In this document: positions 1 to 8,256 of the stretch, piece by piece
Position numbering within the stretch: the stretch's first letter is position 1
Layout of the letters: each line of letters opens with the position of its first letter
Origin: Sinomonas notoginsengisoli
Lineage (GTDB): Bacteria; Actinomycetota; Actinomycetes; Actinomycetales; Micrococcaceae
Length of the DNA stretch: 64,000 nucleotides
Assembly (NCBI RefSeq): GCF_021554725.1
Contig: NZ_JAIZDP010000012.1
Coordinates: 1 to 64,000, forward strand
Direction: 5' to 3'
The notes under the pieces: model-generated
What the model was told of the DNA's origin: nothing
Seen by the model: the letters and a program-made list of their open reading frames with translations, nothing else
Databases searched by the model: none
Position numbers and translations under genes: made by a program

Positions 1-191
1 ACCTCGGCCGACCGGAAGGGGAGGTGGCCGCACGCGGGCGTCTCGTCGAAGGAACAATTGATGGGGCACCCACGTCAGGAACTGACGGGACTGTGGATGT
101 GATCGCTGTTTGAGGTGTTTTGCAGCGCTGACAGTCACAACTCAGCGAGCAGGATATTGCCCCGGTCCGCCGACGGAGCCACGATGGGTGC

Positions 192-1643
192 GTGAGATCG
201 GTGGGAGTCGATCGTCGGGGCGTCGCCGCAGTCGGCACCGTGCTCACGGCCGCGGCGATCGCGGCCTCCTCGATTCTCGCTGGTTGGCTCGCGCTGACCG
301 CCGTCCCCGACGGGTTGTGGCCTTCGCAGCTCTCGACGAGCCCGGTCTGGCTTGGACTCGCTCCGTTGACGGTGATGGCGTGTGTGGTCCGGGCGGCACT
401 CGACAGGCGTCGCGGCGAGTCCCGCGCCGCCCGCTGGTCGACCGGCATCGCCGCCGCGATGGCCGCGGAGTCCCTGATCTCGGCGGGATCAGGCTGGCTC
501 GCCCTGCACTCCGGCGGCGGGACGTGGGTGTTCGCTGTGGTCGTCTCGCTGCCGATCGTCGGCTGGACGGTGGTGATCGCGATTGCTCAGGCTGCCGGCG
601 CTGCGTTGCTTGGCAAGGCCGATGGCCGGCGGGCGGCGCTGCCGGTTGTGGGCGCGACCGCGTCGGTGATCGTGGCCGGGGTGCTGCTGCCCAGCTCCAA
701 CACGGTGGCGCGTGTCCCGGCGATGCCCACGCTCCTGCCGGCGTCCTTCCTGACATCGCCCCAGGCTCGCCTCGTGGAGACCCTCGTGGCGTGCGTCTGG
801 CTCGTCATAGGGATCGCCGTGCCTACTGTGCTGGGGGTGCGGGCTGCACGGGCCGGCGGCGCCGAGCGGGTCAGGTTGGCGCAGGCCGCCGCCGGAATGC
901 TTCTTCCCCTCGCTGTCGTGGCAGCGTGCGGGATGCTGGCCGCGGTCGATCGCGCGGTTCCCCTGGGACGAGGGTTCAACGGCTTCGCCTTGGGTCTGTC
1001 GCTTGCCGTTGTTACCTCATCGTGGTGGACGAGTGCGCTGCTCCACGACGCCGGTCCGAGCCGCGACACCCATACACTAAAGTCCCCAGAGATCGTCCGT
1101 GCGGCGTTGTGGATTGTCTTTGCCGTCGCCACCGTCCAGCTCGCGCCGCTAGTTCTCGCGGTGCTTGCGCCGCTGCTCGTGGCACCCGGCGACGACGCGG
1201 GACCATGGGCAGGACTGATCGCCATCGCCTTCGCCGGCGTCTTGCTCCAGCCGTGGCGGTTCGTCGTCGCCCGGTGCGTTGCGGCAGTCCTGCCCTCCCC
1301 TGATGCAGCAGACGCCCGGGCCGCCGGTCCGGGGCCGAATGTCGATCCGGCACTGGCCGATGCCGACTTGCCGGAAGCATCCCTTGCCGTCCTCACCCGG
1401 CGGGAGCAGGAGGTGTTGGCACTCGCGTCCGAGGGGTTGAGCAATCAGGGCATCGCTGATCGCCTCGTGCTCTCCAAGCGCACTGTCGACGCGCACCTTC
1501 GCTCGGTGTTCCGCAAGCTCGACGTTGCCGGAGACAGCAATCCGAGGGTGCGCGCCGCCGCGTTATGGCTGGCGAACGGGCCAGGACCAGCGTACGAACC
1601 GACGTCTTCTCCTGTCATGAAGGGGCCGGAGAGGAGGACGTGA
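192..1643 (+). CDS. LuxR-type HTH regulator with multi-pass membrane N-terminus
   Basis: The first ~390 residues are strongly hydrophobic, with about eight to nine predicted membrane segments. The last ~70 residues form a LuxR/GerE helix-turn-helix (LTRREQEVLALASEG..., then GLSNQGIADRL and SKRTVDAHL). The protein (483 aa) is therefore probably a membrane-embedded sensor carrying its own DNA-binding domain, with no receiver domain visible. The start is a GTG at 192. The 3' end overlaps the convergent membrane-protein gene by about 29 bases. Neither the ligand nor the regulon can be read from the sequence. Family assignment of the HTH is firm; the sensory role is inferred. Confidence 0.85.
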   Translation: MRSVGVDRRGVAAVGTVLTAAAIAASSILAGWLALTAVPDGLWPSQLSTSPVWLGLAPLTVMACVVRAALDRRRGESRAARWSTGIAAAMAAESLISAGSGWLALHSGGGTWVFAVVVSLPIVGWTVVIAIAQAAGAALLGKADGRRAALPVVGATASVIVAGVLLPSSNTVARVPAMPTLLPASFLTSPQARLVETLVACVWLVIGIAVPTVLGVRAARAGGAERVRLAQAAAGMLLPLAVVAACGMLAAVDRAVPLGRGFNGFALGLSLAVVTSSWWTSALLHDAGPSRDTHTLKSPEIVRAALWIVFAVATVQLAPLVLAVLAPLLVAPGDDAGPWAGLIAIAFAGVLLQPWRFVVARCVAAVLPSPDAADARAAGPGPNVDPALADADLPEASLAVLTRREQEVLALASEGLSNQGIADRLVLSKRTVDAHLRSVFRKLDVAGDSNPRVRAAALWLANGPGPAYEPTSSPVMKGPERRT

Positions 1644-2286
1644 CGCGACGCGATTTGGCATGGTCCATCGCGGATGGACGGTCAGCCGTCCTCAGGGCGA
1701 CGATGAGCAGGACGATCCCGCTGATCAGCGTCAGGGGTGCCAGCCGAGCGAGGTCCGAACGGAAGATCGCTCCGAGCACCCAGAATTCGGCCAGGTTGAC
1801 GATGGCTGGCAGCATCGCGGCCCAGCCTCGGCGGTCACCGGCGCGCAGTAGGCGAATCCCGCAGACCACGCTGGCGACGAGCAGGGTCCAGGTCGCGAAG
1901 TACATTCCCAACAGCCCTGGGCCGGCCCAGGCCCAGTGGGCGGGGTCGTTCATGACCGAGGCGGGCGCTGACAGTCCGCCGTGAGCGATCACCACCACGC
2001 TCTCCCCGGTCTGCCCGACCGCAGCTGCCGCAGTGAAGGCGATGACGATCCACGCGAACACCCGCATCGTCCGCCACGCGGACGCCGCCCGCCACCGGAG
2101 CGCAAGCCAGATCCACAGCGGGAAGACGAGCAGGATGAAGATGGCGTGGAGCATGAGGTGCGGGATGATCCCGCCGGTGGGACCGCCGATGGCCGTGGCA
2201 AGGAACATCGAACCGACGATCGCGACCCAGAGCAGACCGAGACGAACCAGCGCCGACTGGACGGACGCCGAAGAGTGGAGTGTCAT
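1615..2286 (-). CDS. Hypothetical integral membrane protein
   Basis: A 223-residue protein with about six hydrophobic segments, including VAIVGSMFLATAIGG and a histidine-containing segment (HLMLHAIFILLVFPLWIW). The C-terminal tail is short and polar. I do not recognise a characterised family. It is convergent with the LuxR-type membrane regulator and overlaps its end, so the two could be linked, but nothing in the sequence shows a shared function. Codon use matches the surrounding genome. Confidence 0.7.
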   Translation of the reverse strand: MTLHSSASVQSALVRLGLLWVAIVGSMFLATAIGGPTGGIIPHLMLHAIFILLVFPLWIWLALRWRAASAWRTMRVFAWIVIAFTAAAAVGQTGESVVVIAHGGLSAPASVMNDPAHWAWAGPGLLGMYFATWTLLVASVVCGIRLLRAGDRRGWAAMLPAIVNLAEFWVLGAIFRSDLARLAPLTLISGIVLLIVALRTADRPSAMDHAKSRRVTSSSPAPS

Positions 2287-2337
2287 GACTCAACCGTGCC
2301 TCCGACGGAGGCCCGCCGCATCGGCAGATCGGCCTAA

Positions 2338-2517
2338 CTCGAGTCCTCGGAGGTCGAAAGTCCGCCGATCGCCAGAGCTCCCCAACGGCTCTACGACCGC
2401 TTCGGGGAGAACAAGGGCAAGGTGATCCGCGAGGCCGCCCCGGCGATCCTCGTCCTCGAGGCCACCACCGACGACGTCATCGAAGCTGCCGCCAGCATCC
2501 TCGTCATCGGCAGCTAA
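2338..2517 (+). pseudogene. Orphan C-terminal gene fragment in a decayed intergenic stretch
   Basis: From 2287 to about 2800 there is no intact gene. One open stretch between two stops reads LYDRFGENKGKVIREAAPAI and continues to ...EAAASILVIGS before a TAA at 2515. It has protein-like composition but no start and no recognisable domain. It looks like the tail of a lost gene. The downstream 250 bases show nothing interpretable. The parent family is unknown. Confidence 0.3.
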
Positions 2518-2799
2518 CCGCGATCAGGCGCTCACAGAACACCGCCATACAGCGATCAGATCCAAATGCGGGAGTACGGGGGAGGGGAGAAGCCCCAGAG
2601 ACCCCGAGTCCTGTCAAAGGAACCGTTGATAGGACATCGTCAAGGACTGAGCGAGCAGCGGTCCGCCGGGGACAGTCGACGACAGACATCCTCTCCTATA
2701 GCACCGTCGGTATTTGCAGGCTCGTTCACGCTCTCGCGCTAACTGGGCCGCGGTGGCCTCCTCCCCCCCGAGATTCGGTCGTGGTCCGTCACCCCTCGC

Positions 2800-3236
2800 C
2801 GGAATGTCACGGCCATCGGCGTAGGGGGGATCGTCGGCGTCGGCATCTTCTCGCTCGCCGGGCTCGTGGCGCACGGCGACTCCGCCAATCCCGGGGTGGG
2901 GCCGGCGGTCCTCATCTCGTTCCTGGTGGCGGGGCTCGCCTCGGCCGCAGCGGCGCTCTCCTACGCGGAGTTCGCCGGCATGATCCCGCGGGCCGGGTCC
3001 GAGTACACGTACGGGTACGTGGCGCTGGGTGAGATCACGGGCTGGTTCATCGGGTGGGACCTGCTGCTGGAGTACATCGCCATCGTGGCCGTCGTCGCGA
3101 TCGGCATCTCCGGATACGTGGACGCGTTGTTTGGCTCGTGATCGGGCTGGCCATCTACTTCACGTATGGCCGCCGGCACTCGCTCGTGAACCCGGACAGC
3201 CCGCGTCGGGAGCAGGAGGCGAGCCTGCAGCCTTGA
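2800..3236 (+). pseudogene. Amino-acid/polyamine (APC) permease remnant with large internal deletion
   Basis: Reading from about 2800, RNVTAIGVGGIVGVGIF and the following segments (FAGMIPRAGSEYTYGYVALG, then ITGWFIGWDLLLEY) are the first three membrane helices of an APC-superfamily permease. At 3139 the frame hits TGA. Immediately afterwards, in another frame, comes a typical APC carboxy-terminus: a last helix fragment (VIGLAIYFTYG) followed by RRHSLVNPDSP... ending at 3236. Roughly 300 central codons are missing, and no start codon with a ribosome-binding site is visible. The gene is dead. It lies just upstream of a strong hairpin at 3255-3290. Confidence 0.8.
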
Positions 3237-3254
3237 TGCGGGGTTCGCGAGGGG

Positions 3255-3290
3255 GCGCACGACGGCGGGTGGGCACGCGCCGTCGTGCGC
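3255..3290. terminator. Perfect 13-bp hairpin, member of a repeated family
   Basis: GCGCACGACGGCG at 3255-3267 pairs perfectly with CGCCGTCGTGCGC at 3278-3290 across a 10-base loop. There is no T-tract, as is common in high-GC actinobacteria. It lies between the permease remnant and the convergent DeoR gene, so it could end transcription from both sides. Near-identical arms recur at 12071-12110 and 13266-13301. Confidence 0.6.
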
Positions 3291-3388
3291 TCGGCAGTTC
3301 TCGGGGGCGCCTCATGGCCCCGGGCGCGTTGCGAACTAGATGATCGCCTGGTGCGGAACACCATACGATGGCGGAGGCCCCGCCCTTG

Positions 3389-4201
3389 TCAGCTCGCTTC
3401 TTCGACCACGAGGTCGTCCACTCGGACTGTGCGATCAGGCGGGACGGTTTGGACGTGTACGCCAGCGCGGTGGAAGAGCTCGACCTGCTGGGGGTCCGCT
3501 GCGGCGTCGGTGACCAGAGTCCAGGGCACGGGCAAGCGCACCCACGCGTGGAAGGGCCGCTGCCCGAGCTTGCTCGAGTCGGCGAGCACGTAGACGTTCG
3601 CGCCCCTGCGGGCCATGAGTTCCTTGAGCCGGGTCTGGGCCTGGTCGGCCTCGCAGATGCCATCGTCGGCGGTGACGGCGTCGGCACCGAGGAAGACTCG
3701 GTCGAAGCTCAAGCGTTCCAGCGCTGCCTCGGCCAGCGGGCCCACGAAAGTCTGGCTGACACTGCGGAGGCGGCCGCCCAGACAGTCGACCTGGATCCCC
3801 GGGGAGTCCGACAGCTCCTGGACGGTGTTCAGGGCGGGAGTGGTGACCGTGAGGTTGGTGTGGCCGCGCAGCGCGTGGGCGAGTGCTCCGACGGTGGAAC
3901 CGCCATCGAGGAGGACCGACTCGCCCGGCTGGACTTGGGCTGCGGCCCACCGGGCAATCGCCTGCTTTTCCTCGAAGGCCTCGCCGATCCGCTGGCGCAG
4001 AGATGCCTCGGGGTGCGCGCCGATCGCGAGGGCGCCCCCGTAGGTCCGGGCGAGCTTGCCCTGTTCGTTCAGGAGAGCGAGGTCTCGGCGGATCGTGGAC
4101 GCTGTGACCTGGAACCTCTGGGAGAGCTCCTCGACAGAGGTCAGACCGGCTGTGGTGGCGAGCCGGTAGATCTCTTCTCGCCTGGCCTTCGCAGTTGTCA
4201 T
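3389..4201 (-). CDS. DeoR-family sugar-metabolism regulator
   Basis: The 270-residue protein has an N-terminal DeoR winged helix-turn-helix (RREEIYRLATTAGLTSVEEL, then TASTIRRDLALL) and a C-terminal DeoR sensor domain (DGGSTVGALAHAL, ...VTTPALNTV..., FLGADAV, ADSSKLG). The sensor normally binds a phosphorylated sugar intermediate. The start chosen is ATG at 4201, preceded by GAAAGGGGCCCGG; an upstream GTG at 4231 is less likely. It closes a run of minus-strand catabolic genes and probably represses both that run and the divergent kinase-dehydrogenase/transporter genes. The operator is suggested at 8153-8200. Confidence 0.9.
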   Translation of the reverse strand: MTTAKARREEIYRLATTAGLTSVEELSQRFQVTASTIRRDLALLNEQGKLARTYGGALAIGAHPEASLRQRIGEAFEEKQAIARWAAAQVQPGESVLLDGGSTVGALAHALRGHTNLTVTTPALNTVQELSDSPGIQVDCLGGRLRSVSQTFVGPLAEAALERLSFDRVFLGADAVTADDGICEADQAQTRLKELMARRGANVYVLADSSKLGQRPFHAWVRLPVPWTLVTDAAADPQQVELFHRAGVHVQTVPPDRTVRVDDLVVEEAS

Positions 4202-4299
4202 CCGGGCCCCTTTCGGGTCGAGTTCGCCCATCGGCTCGGCCGTGGGCCGGAACCTTTCCCCATCGTAGCGACCGCTCCTCCGCGGGCGCGGGGCGCGTG

Positions 4300-4980
4300 C
4301 TATAGCGACGCTCCTGCGCAGATGAGGTGGTCCTGGCCTGTGATCGAGCGGGCGTGCGGACCGACGAGGAAGCTGACCAGTGCGGCGACGTCTTCCGGGT
4401 CCACAAGATGCCCGAGCGGCGGAGCCACAGGGGGCACGTCTGCCCGCGCAGGATCGGAGAGCATGGGAGTGTCCGTCGGGCCGGGCGAGACGAGGTTGAC
4501 CGTGATGCGGCGCGGGGCGAGCTCCTTCGCCCAGGACCTGCCCAGACCGAGGAGCGCGGCCTTGGTCGCGGCATAGTGGCTCTTGCCGGCAGCCCCGGCT
4601 GCCGTGCGGCTTCCGAGGAGGACGATCCGTCCGCCATCGTGCATGGCGGGAACGAGGGCATCCGCGAGGATGCTCGCAGCCGCGACGTGCACCGCGAACA
4701 TTGCCTGGAGGGCGGCAGGGTCCAGGGCGCCGAGGCGACCGGTGCGCTGGAGGCCTGCCGCGTGGACGACGGCGTCGGCAGGAAGGAGGCCTGCTGCTGC
4801 GCTTCCGACGGCTTCTGGGTCTGCAAGGTCAGCCTGCCGCCAGGTGAACCCTTCTCCGAGCCCGGCCTCCCTGCGGCTGAGCCCGGTGACGCGCCAGCCC
4901 TCGGAGAGCAGGCGGACGGCGATGGCCCGTCCGATGCCCGAGCTGGAGCCGGTGACGACGGCGTGCCTCGGCTCAGGCAT
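4300..4980 (-). CDS. Short-chain dehydrogenase/reductase (SDR)
   Basis: A 226-residue classical SDR. The nucleotide-binding motif TGSSSGIG is near residue 11, HAAG follows, and the catalytic Ser...Tyr-x3-Lys lies in LLGSRTAAGAAGKSHYAATK. The C-terminal SPGPTDTPM is typical of the family. The ATG at 4980 overlaps the end of the upstream sialidase-like gene by 8 bases, so the two are translationally coupled. The upstream in-frame extension to 5136 is low-complexity and lies inside the neighbour. It probably oxidises or reduces a hydroxyl of a sugar acid in this pathway; the substrate is unknown. Confidence 0.88.
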   Translation of the reverse strand: MPEPRHAVVTGSSSGIGRAIAVRLLSEGWRVTGLSRREAGLGEGFTWRQADLADPEAVGSAAAGLLPADAVVHAAGLQRTGRLGALDPAALQAMFAVHVAAASILADALVPAMHDGGRIVLLGSRTAAGAAGKSHYAATKAALLGLGRSWAKELAPRRITVNLVSPGPTDTPMLSDPARADVPPVAPPLGHLVDPEDVAALVSFLVGPHARSITGQDHLICAGASL

Positions 4981-6223
4981 CGTCTCCGCCGGGGGTGGCC
5001 GAGCCATCGTAGGCCCATTCGGGGCTGACCTTGACGTACTTGATGGCCTGTCGGAAGTAGGTGTAGGCGATGTTGAGCGCGCCGTCGGCCCCTTGGTGGA
5101 TGGAGGGGTAGGAGAACTCGTGGTTGAGCCCGTCACGGGAGTTGTTCGAGAGGCAGTACCCGTCTCCGACTTCGAGGTTCCGCCGAACGGGCCAGCTGCG
5201 GCCCGAATCCTCCGAGATGGCCAGAGTCATCGGCGCGCGTGGGGTGCCCCAGAAAGCGGCTCGCGCCCCGAGAGCAGGCGCGGCGGCGGGGGGTTTGGCC
5301 GCAGTTGAGTCGGAGGCCTGCTCGATCAGGCCGTCGTCGTCGATCTCGTCGTAGAGCGAGGGTCGCCGTTCGGTTGTCTCCTCGGCGCGCCGGTGGTTGT
5401 AGACGAGCGCGAGCCGGCCATCGGCAAGGGCTGTGAACTGGATGGAAGAGTTGTTGTTGGGCAGCTCCGTCGGTACGGGCTCGCTCCACGTGTCCCCGTC
5501 GTCTATGGAGCGGGATTCGTAGATGGAGTCGGCCCAGCGGCTGCGGTAGAGGGCCAGGAGTGAGCCGTCGGGCAGGGGCTGAATGTCCATGTGGACGCAG
5601 CCGACGCTTCCGGGCACGAGGTGCTCACGCCAGGTCTGGCCGCCGTCATCCGAAACCATGACGGCACTGTCGTCGTTGTCGCCAGCCCACTTCTCGCCAG
5701 GGGTTGTGAGGCAGCGGAAGATCGGCATGAGCCACCGGCCCGAGGGCAGGACGAGCGGCTGATGCCGGACGAAGACGCCGCCGGCCTCGTTCGCCGAGAA
5801 GAGAGTCTCCACTGGGCCCCATGTCTTCCCGCTGTCGGCCGAGATCCGCCGCCGGACTTCGGCTGTGTCCTGATTCCCGGCCTTCTGCGCGGTGTACAGG
5901 AGCCAGACCGCCTCACCGCCGGGCGCGAAGAGGATGGGGTTCTGCTCCGAGCGCGTGCTGTCGTGCGAGAGCTGCTCGGGCCGCGACCATCGGTCCGAGC
6001 CCGGTTCGAGGGCCGAGAACCAGACCGCGATGTCGCTCACGCCCTCTTGAGTGCCGCCGAACCACACGCAGCCCAAGCGCCCGTCGGGGAGGGTCTGGAG
6101 GTTCGCCGCATGTGACTGGACGGTGGCGGCGGGGAGATAGGCGAAGGTTGCCCCGTCGGCATGGCGGAGGACGCCGTCGCAGGTGATGGCGCTGTAGGCG
6201 CTGTCGATAGTGCTGCTGGTCAT
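4973..6223 (-). CDS. Sialidase-like BNR/Asp-box beta-propeller protein
   Basis: The 416-residue protein carries at least four Asp-box repeats (SADSGKTWG, SDDGGQTWR, SIDDGDTWS, SEDSGRSWP), spaced as in six-bladed sialidase propellers. It also has a PLVLPSGRWLMPIF stretch and the SIQFTALADGRLALVYN type of blade typical of the BNR_2/exo-sialidase-like group. No signal peptide is seen, so it should be cytoplasmic. That argues against a classical secreted sialidase and for a role on an imported substrate. It lies between the aldolase and the SDR in one operon (10 bases after the aldolase stop side, 8-base overlap with the SDR). Substrate unknown. Confidence 0.8.
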   Translation of the reverse strand: MTSSTIDSAYSAITCDGVLRHADGATFAYLPAATVQSHAANLQTLPDGRLGCVWFGGTQEGVSDIAVWFSALEPGSDRWSRPEQLSHDSTRSEQNPILFAPGGEAVWLLYTAQKAGNQDTAEVRRRISADSGKTWGPVETLFSANEAGGVFVRHQPLVLPSGRWLMPIFRCLTTPGEKWAGDNDDSAVMVSDDGGQTWREHLVPGSVGCVHMDIQPLPDGSLLALYRSRWADSIYESRSIDDGDTWSEPVPTELPNNNSSIQFTALADGRLALVYNHRRAEETTERRPSLYDEIDDDGLIEQASDSTAAKPPAAAPALGARAAFWGTPRAPMTLAISEDSGRSWPVRRNLEVGDGYCLSNNSRDGLNHEFSYPSIHQGADGALNIAYTYFRQAIKYVKVSPEWAYDGSATPGGDDA

Positions 6224-6232
6224 GGTGTTCCT

Positions 6233-7012
6233 TCAGTCCTGCGCAGTCGCGGCGTCGAGGTGCGCCTTGGCTGCCAGTTCAAGATGGGTGAGGTCCGAGG
6301 CGATGGTCACGAAGCTGTAGCCCTGCCGGAGCCGCTGGGCGGCGATCGGCCCGGCGGCGGTGTGGATGCCGGCGGCGATGCCCGCACTGGCGGCGGCGTC
6401 GGCGACGAGGGCGAGCGCCTCGTCGAACTCGGCTTGGATTGCCGGGTCTCCCGGGAAGCCCCCGCCGACGGCGAGGGAGAGGTCGGAGGGGCCCACATAG
6501 ATACCGTCGAGGCCGGGGACCGCGCAGATCTCCTTGACGTTCGCCAGCCCCTCCGGCGTCTCGATCATCGCGAAGACGAGGGTTGACCCATTGGCCTCTG
6601 CCGGGATCGGGCCCACGCGCAGCGCCGAACGCATGGGGCCGTAGGAGCGGCGCCCGAGGGGCGGGTAGTTGGCGGCGGCGACTGCGGCCGCCGCATCCGC
6701 GGCCGTATCGATGAGGGGCACGATGACACCGATCGCGCCCGCGTCGAGGGCCCGGCCGATCGAGGTCGCATCATTGCCGTCAACTCGGACCATTCCGACG
6801 GCGCGCTGGCTGGCATCGATGGCCATGAGCCCGGCAAGGACGCCCGAGTATCCGAGGAGTCCGTGCTGGGCGTCGAGCGCGACGTAGTCGTAGCCGAGAC
6901 GCGCGATGCGCTCCGTGGCCACAGGAGCGTCGAGCACGCTCCAATAGCCCACGACGCGTTCCCGCGCCCGGATCTTCCTCGCGAACTCGAGGACCTGGGG
7001 GGAGGAAGTCAT
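6233..7012 (-). CDS. HpcH/HpaI-family class II aldolase
   Basis: A 259-residue TIM-barrel protein with family motifs: VVGYWSVLDAP near the start, LDAQHGLLGYSG (base and metal region), MIETPEGLANVKEI and YVGPSDLSLAVG. The family cleaves 4-hydroxy-2-oxo acids to pyruvate plus an aldehyde, with a divalent metal. The start is set at ATG 7012; the in-frame extension to 7264 is antisense to the reductase gene and is rejected. It follows the aldo/keto reductase by 34 bases and precedes the sialidase-like gene by 9. A second family member lies at 16819-17580. Confidence 0.9.
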   Translation of the reverse strand: MTSSPQVLEFARKIRARERVVGYWSVLDAPVATERIARLGYDYVALDAQHGLLGYSGVLAGLMAIDASQRAVGMVRVDGNDATSIGRALDAGAIGVIVPLIDTAADAAAAVAAANYPPLGRRSYGPMRSALRVGPIPAEANGSTLVFAMIETPEGLANVKEICAVPGLDGIYVGPSDLSLAVGGGFPGDPAIQAEFDEALALVADAAASAGIAAGIHTAAGPIAAQRLRQGYSFVTIASDLTHLELAAKAHLDAATAQD

Positions 7013-7046
7013 CTTCGTTCCACTCTTCGATTCGTTGTCGGCGGGA

Positions 7047-8030
7047 TCAGCGGTTGTAGGCGGGCATTGGGCCGCGCAGAGTCGCGCCGACCTTATCGCA
7101 GGCTTCGACGACGTCGGCTGGAAGGGGGCCACTGGCAACGGCTTGGATGTTTGCCCGGAGCTGCTCGACCTTCGATCCCCCGAGGAGAACCGACCCCACG
7201 CCCTCGCGGTACGCGAGCCAACGCAGCGACAGCTCAACGAGGGCGACGCCGGCGCCGTCCGCAATAGTGGTCAGCGACTGCACAGCCTCGAACAGGCGAG
7301 GGTCCCAGTAGCGCTCGGTGTACATCGCGGCCAGCCGGGAGTCTCCGAAACGCCCCTGAGAGGGCTTCGCCTCGAACCGGTGCTTGCCGGTGAGGAGTCC
7401 TCCGCCCAGAGGGTTGTAGACCATGGTGTGCAGGCCGTGGACTGCGGCGAACTCGAGGTACTCCTCCTCGAGGCGCCGGGCGAGGAGGTTGTAGAGCTGC
7501 TGCGCGATAACAGGGCGGGGCGCGCCGGAACGCTCGGCCGCGTGGATGAGGTCGGCGATCTGCCAGGCGGCGAAGTTGGACACGCCCATGGCCTTGACCT
7601 TGCCCTCCGCGACCAGTTCCGCGACGGCGCCGAGGGTCTCCTCCAGCGGCGTCGAGCGGTCGGGCTGGTGGAGGTAGAACAGGTCGACGCTCTCCATGTC
7701 GAGGCGCTTCAGGCTGCCCTCAATCGACCGGCGGAGCCCGGGAGCCGACAGTGGCGAGTGGCTCCCATGGTCCGGGTGCGGCATTCCGGCCTTGGTTGCG
7801 AGGACAACCTCTTCCCGCCGGCCCTTGAGAAGGCGGGAGAGAATCTCCTCGCTCGCCCCGCCCGCGTACCCGTTGGCGGTGTCGACCGTTGTGATTCCGG
7901 CATCGAGGGCCTCCTCGAAGATTCGGCGTGCCGTGGCCTCGTCCGCGGTGTCGCCGAACGTCATGGTGCCGAGCACCAGCTTCGAGATGGGGGGTTTCCC
8001 CGGGTGAACAGCGTCCGCGTGGTTGCTCAT
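7047..8030 (-). CDS. Aldo/keto reductase
   Basis: A 327-residue AKR barrel. The conserved tetrad can be placed: Asp and Tyr in DTANGYAGG, Lys in LATKAG and His in FYLHQPD. C-terminal RWLAYREGVGSVLLGGSK is the usual cofactor loop region, indicating NADP(H)-dependent reduction of an aldehyde or ketone. It is the first gene of the minus-strand run and is divergent, across 226 bases, from the kinase-dehydrogenase fusion. In context it may reduce a sugar aldehyde, or work in reverse on a sugar lactone; the substrate is not evident. Confidence 0.9.
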   Translation of the reverse strand: MSNHADAVHPGKPPISKLVLGTMTFGDTADEATARRIFEEALDAGITTVDTANGYAGGASEEILSRLLKGRREEVVLATKAGMPHPDHGSHSPLSAPGLRRSIEGSLKRLDMESVDLFYLHQPDRSTPLEETLGAVAELVAEGKVKAMGVSNFAAWQIADLIHAAERSGAPRPVIAQQLYNLLARRLEEEYLEFAAVHGLHTMVYNPLGGGLLTGKHRFEAKPSQGRFGDSRLAAMYTERYWDPRLFEAVQSLTTIADGAGVALVELSLRWLAYREGVGSVLLGGSKVEQLRANIQAVASGPLPADVVEACDKVGATLRGPMPAYNR

Positions 8031-8152
8031 ATGGTCTTCCCGTCGACGACGGCGGGACGAGGCCCACCGATAGCTGCGCGTTGTGCGCGAAAGACGCAGG
8101 CAAGTACCGCTCCTTCGTGCAATCTTCCGCTTTCCATTGCCTCAACTATCCT

Positions 8153-8200
8153 ATCTCTGCGCGAATTGAGCAATAGGTATAGCGTGATTCGCGCAGATAT
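8153..8200. promoter_or_regulatory. Candidate operator in the divergent promoter region
   Basis: ATCTCTGCGCGAAT at 8153-8166 is an inverted match (13 of 14) to ATTCGCGCAGATAT at 8187-8200, with a 20-base A/T-rich spacer. It lies midway between the two divergent catabolic units (8031-8256). A DeoR gene in the same locus is the obvious candidate binder. This is inference from symmetry and position only. Confidence 0.45.
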
Positions 8201-8256
8201 GTCATGCTTGCTGGTGACGCAGCACACTCACCGCTCAGCCAGGAAGGAGGAGGGAC

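Noticed and set aside
110-1303. A 397-codon plus-strand frame and several long antisense frames over the first 2.3 kb
   Set aside because: They are Arg/Gly/Pro-rich shadows of the LuxR-type regulator and the membrane protein, as expected at high G+C.
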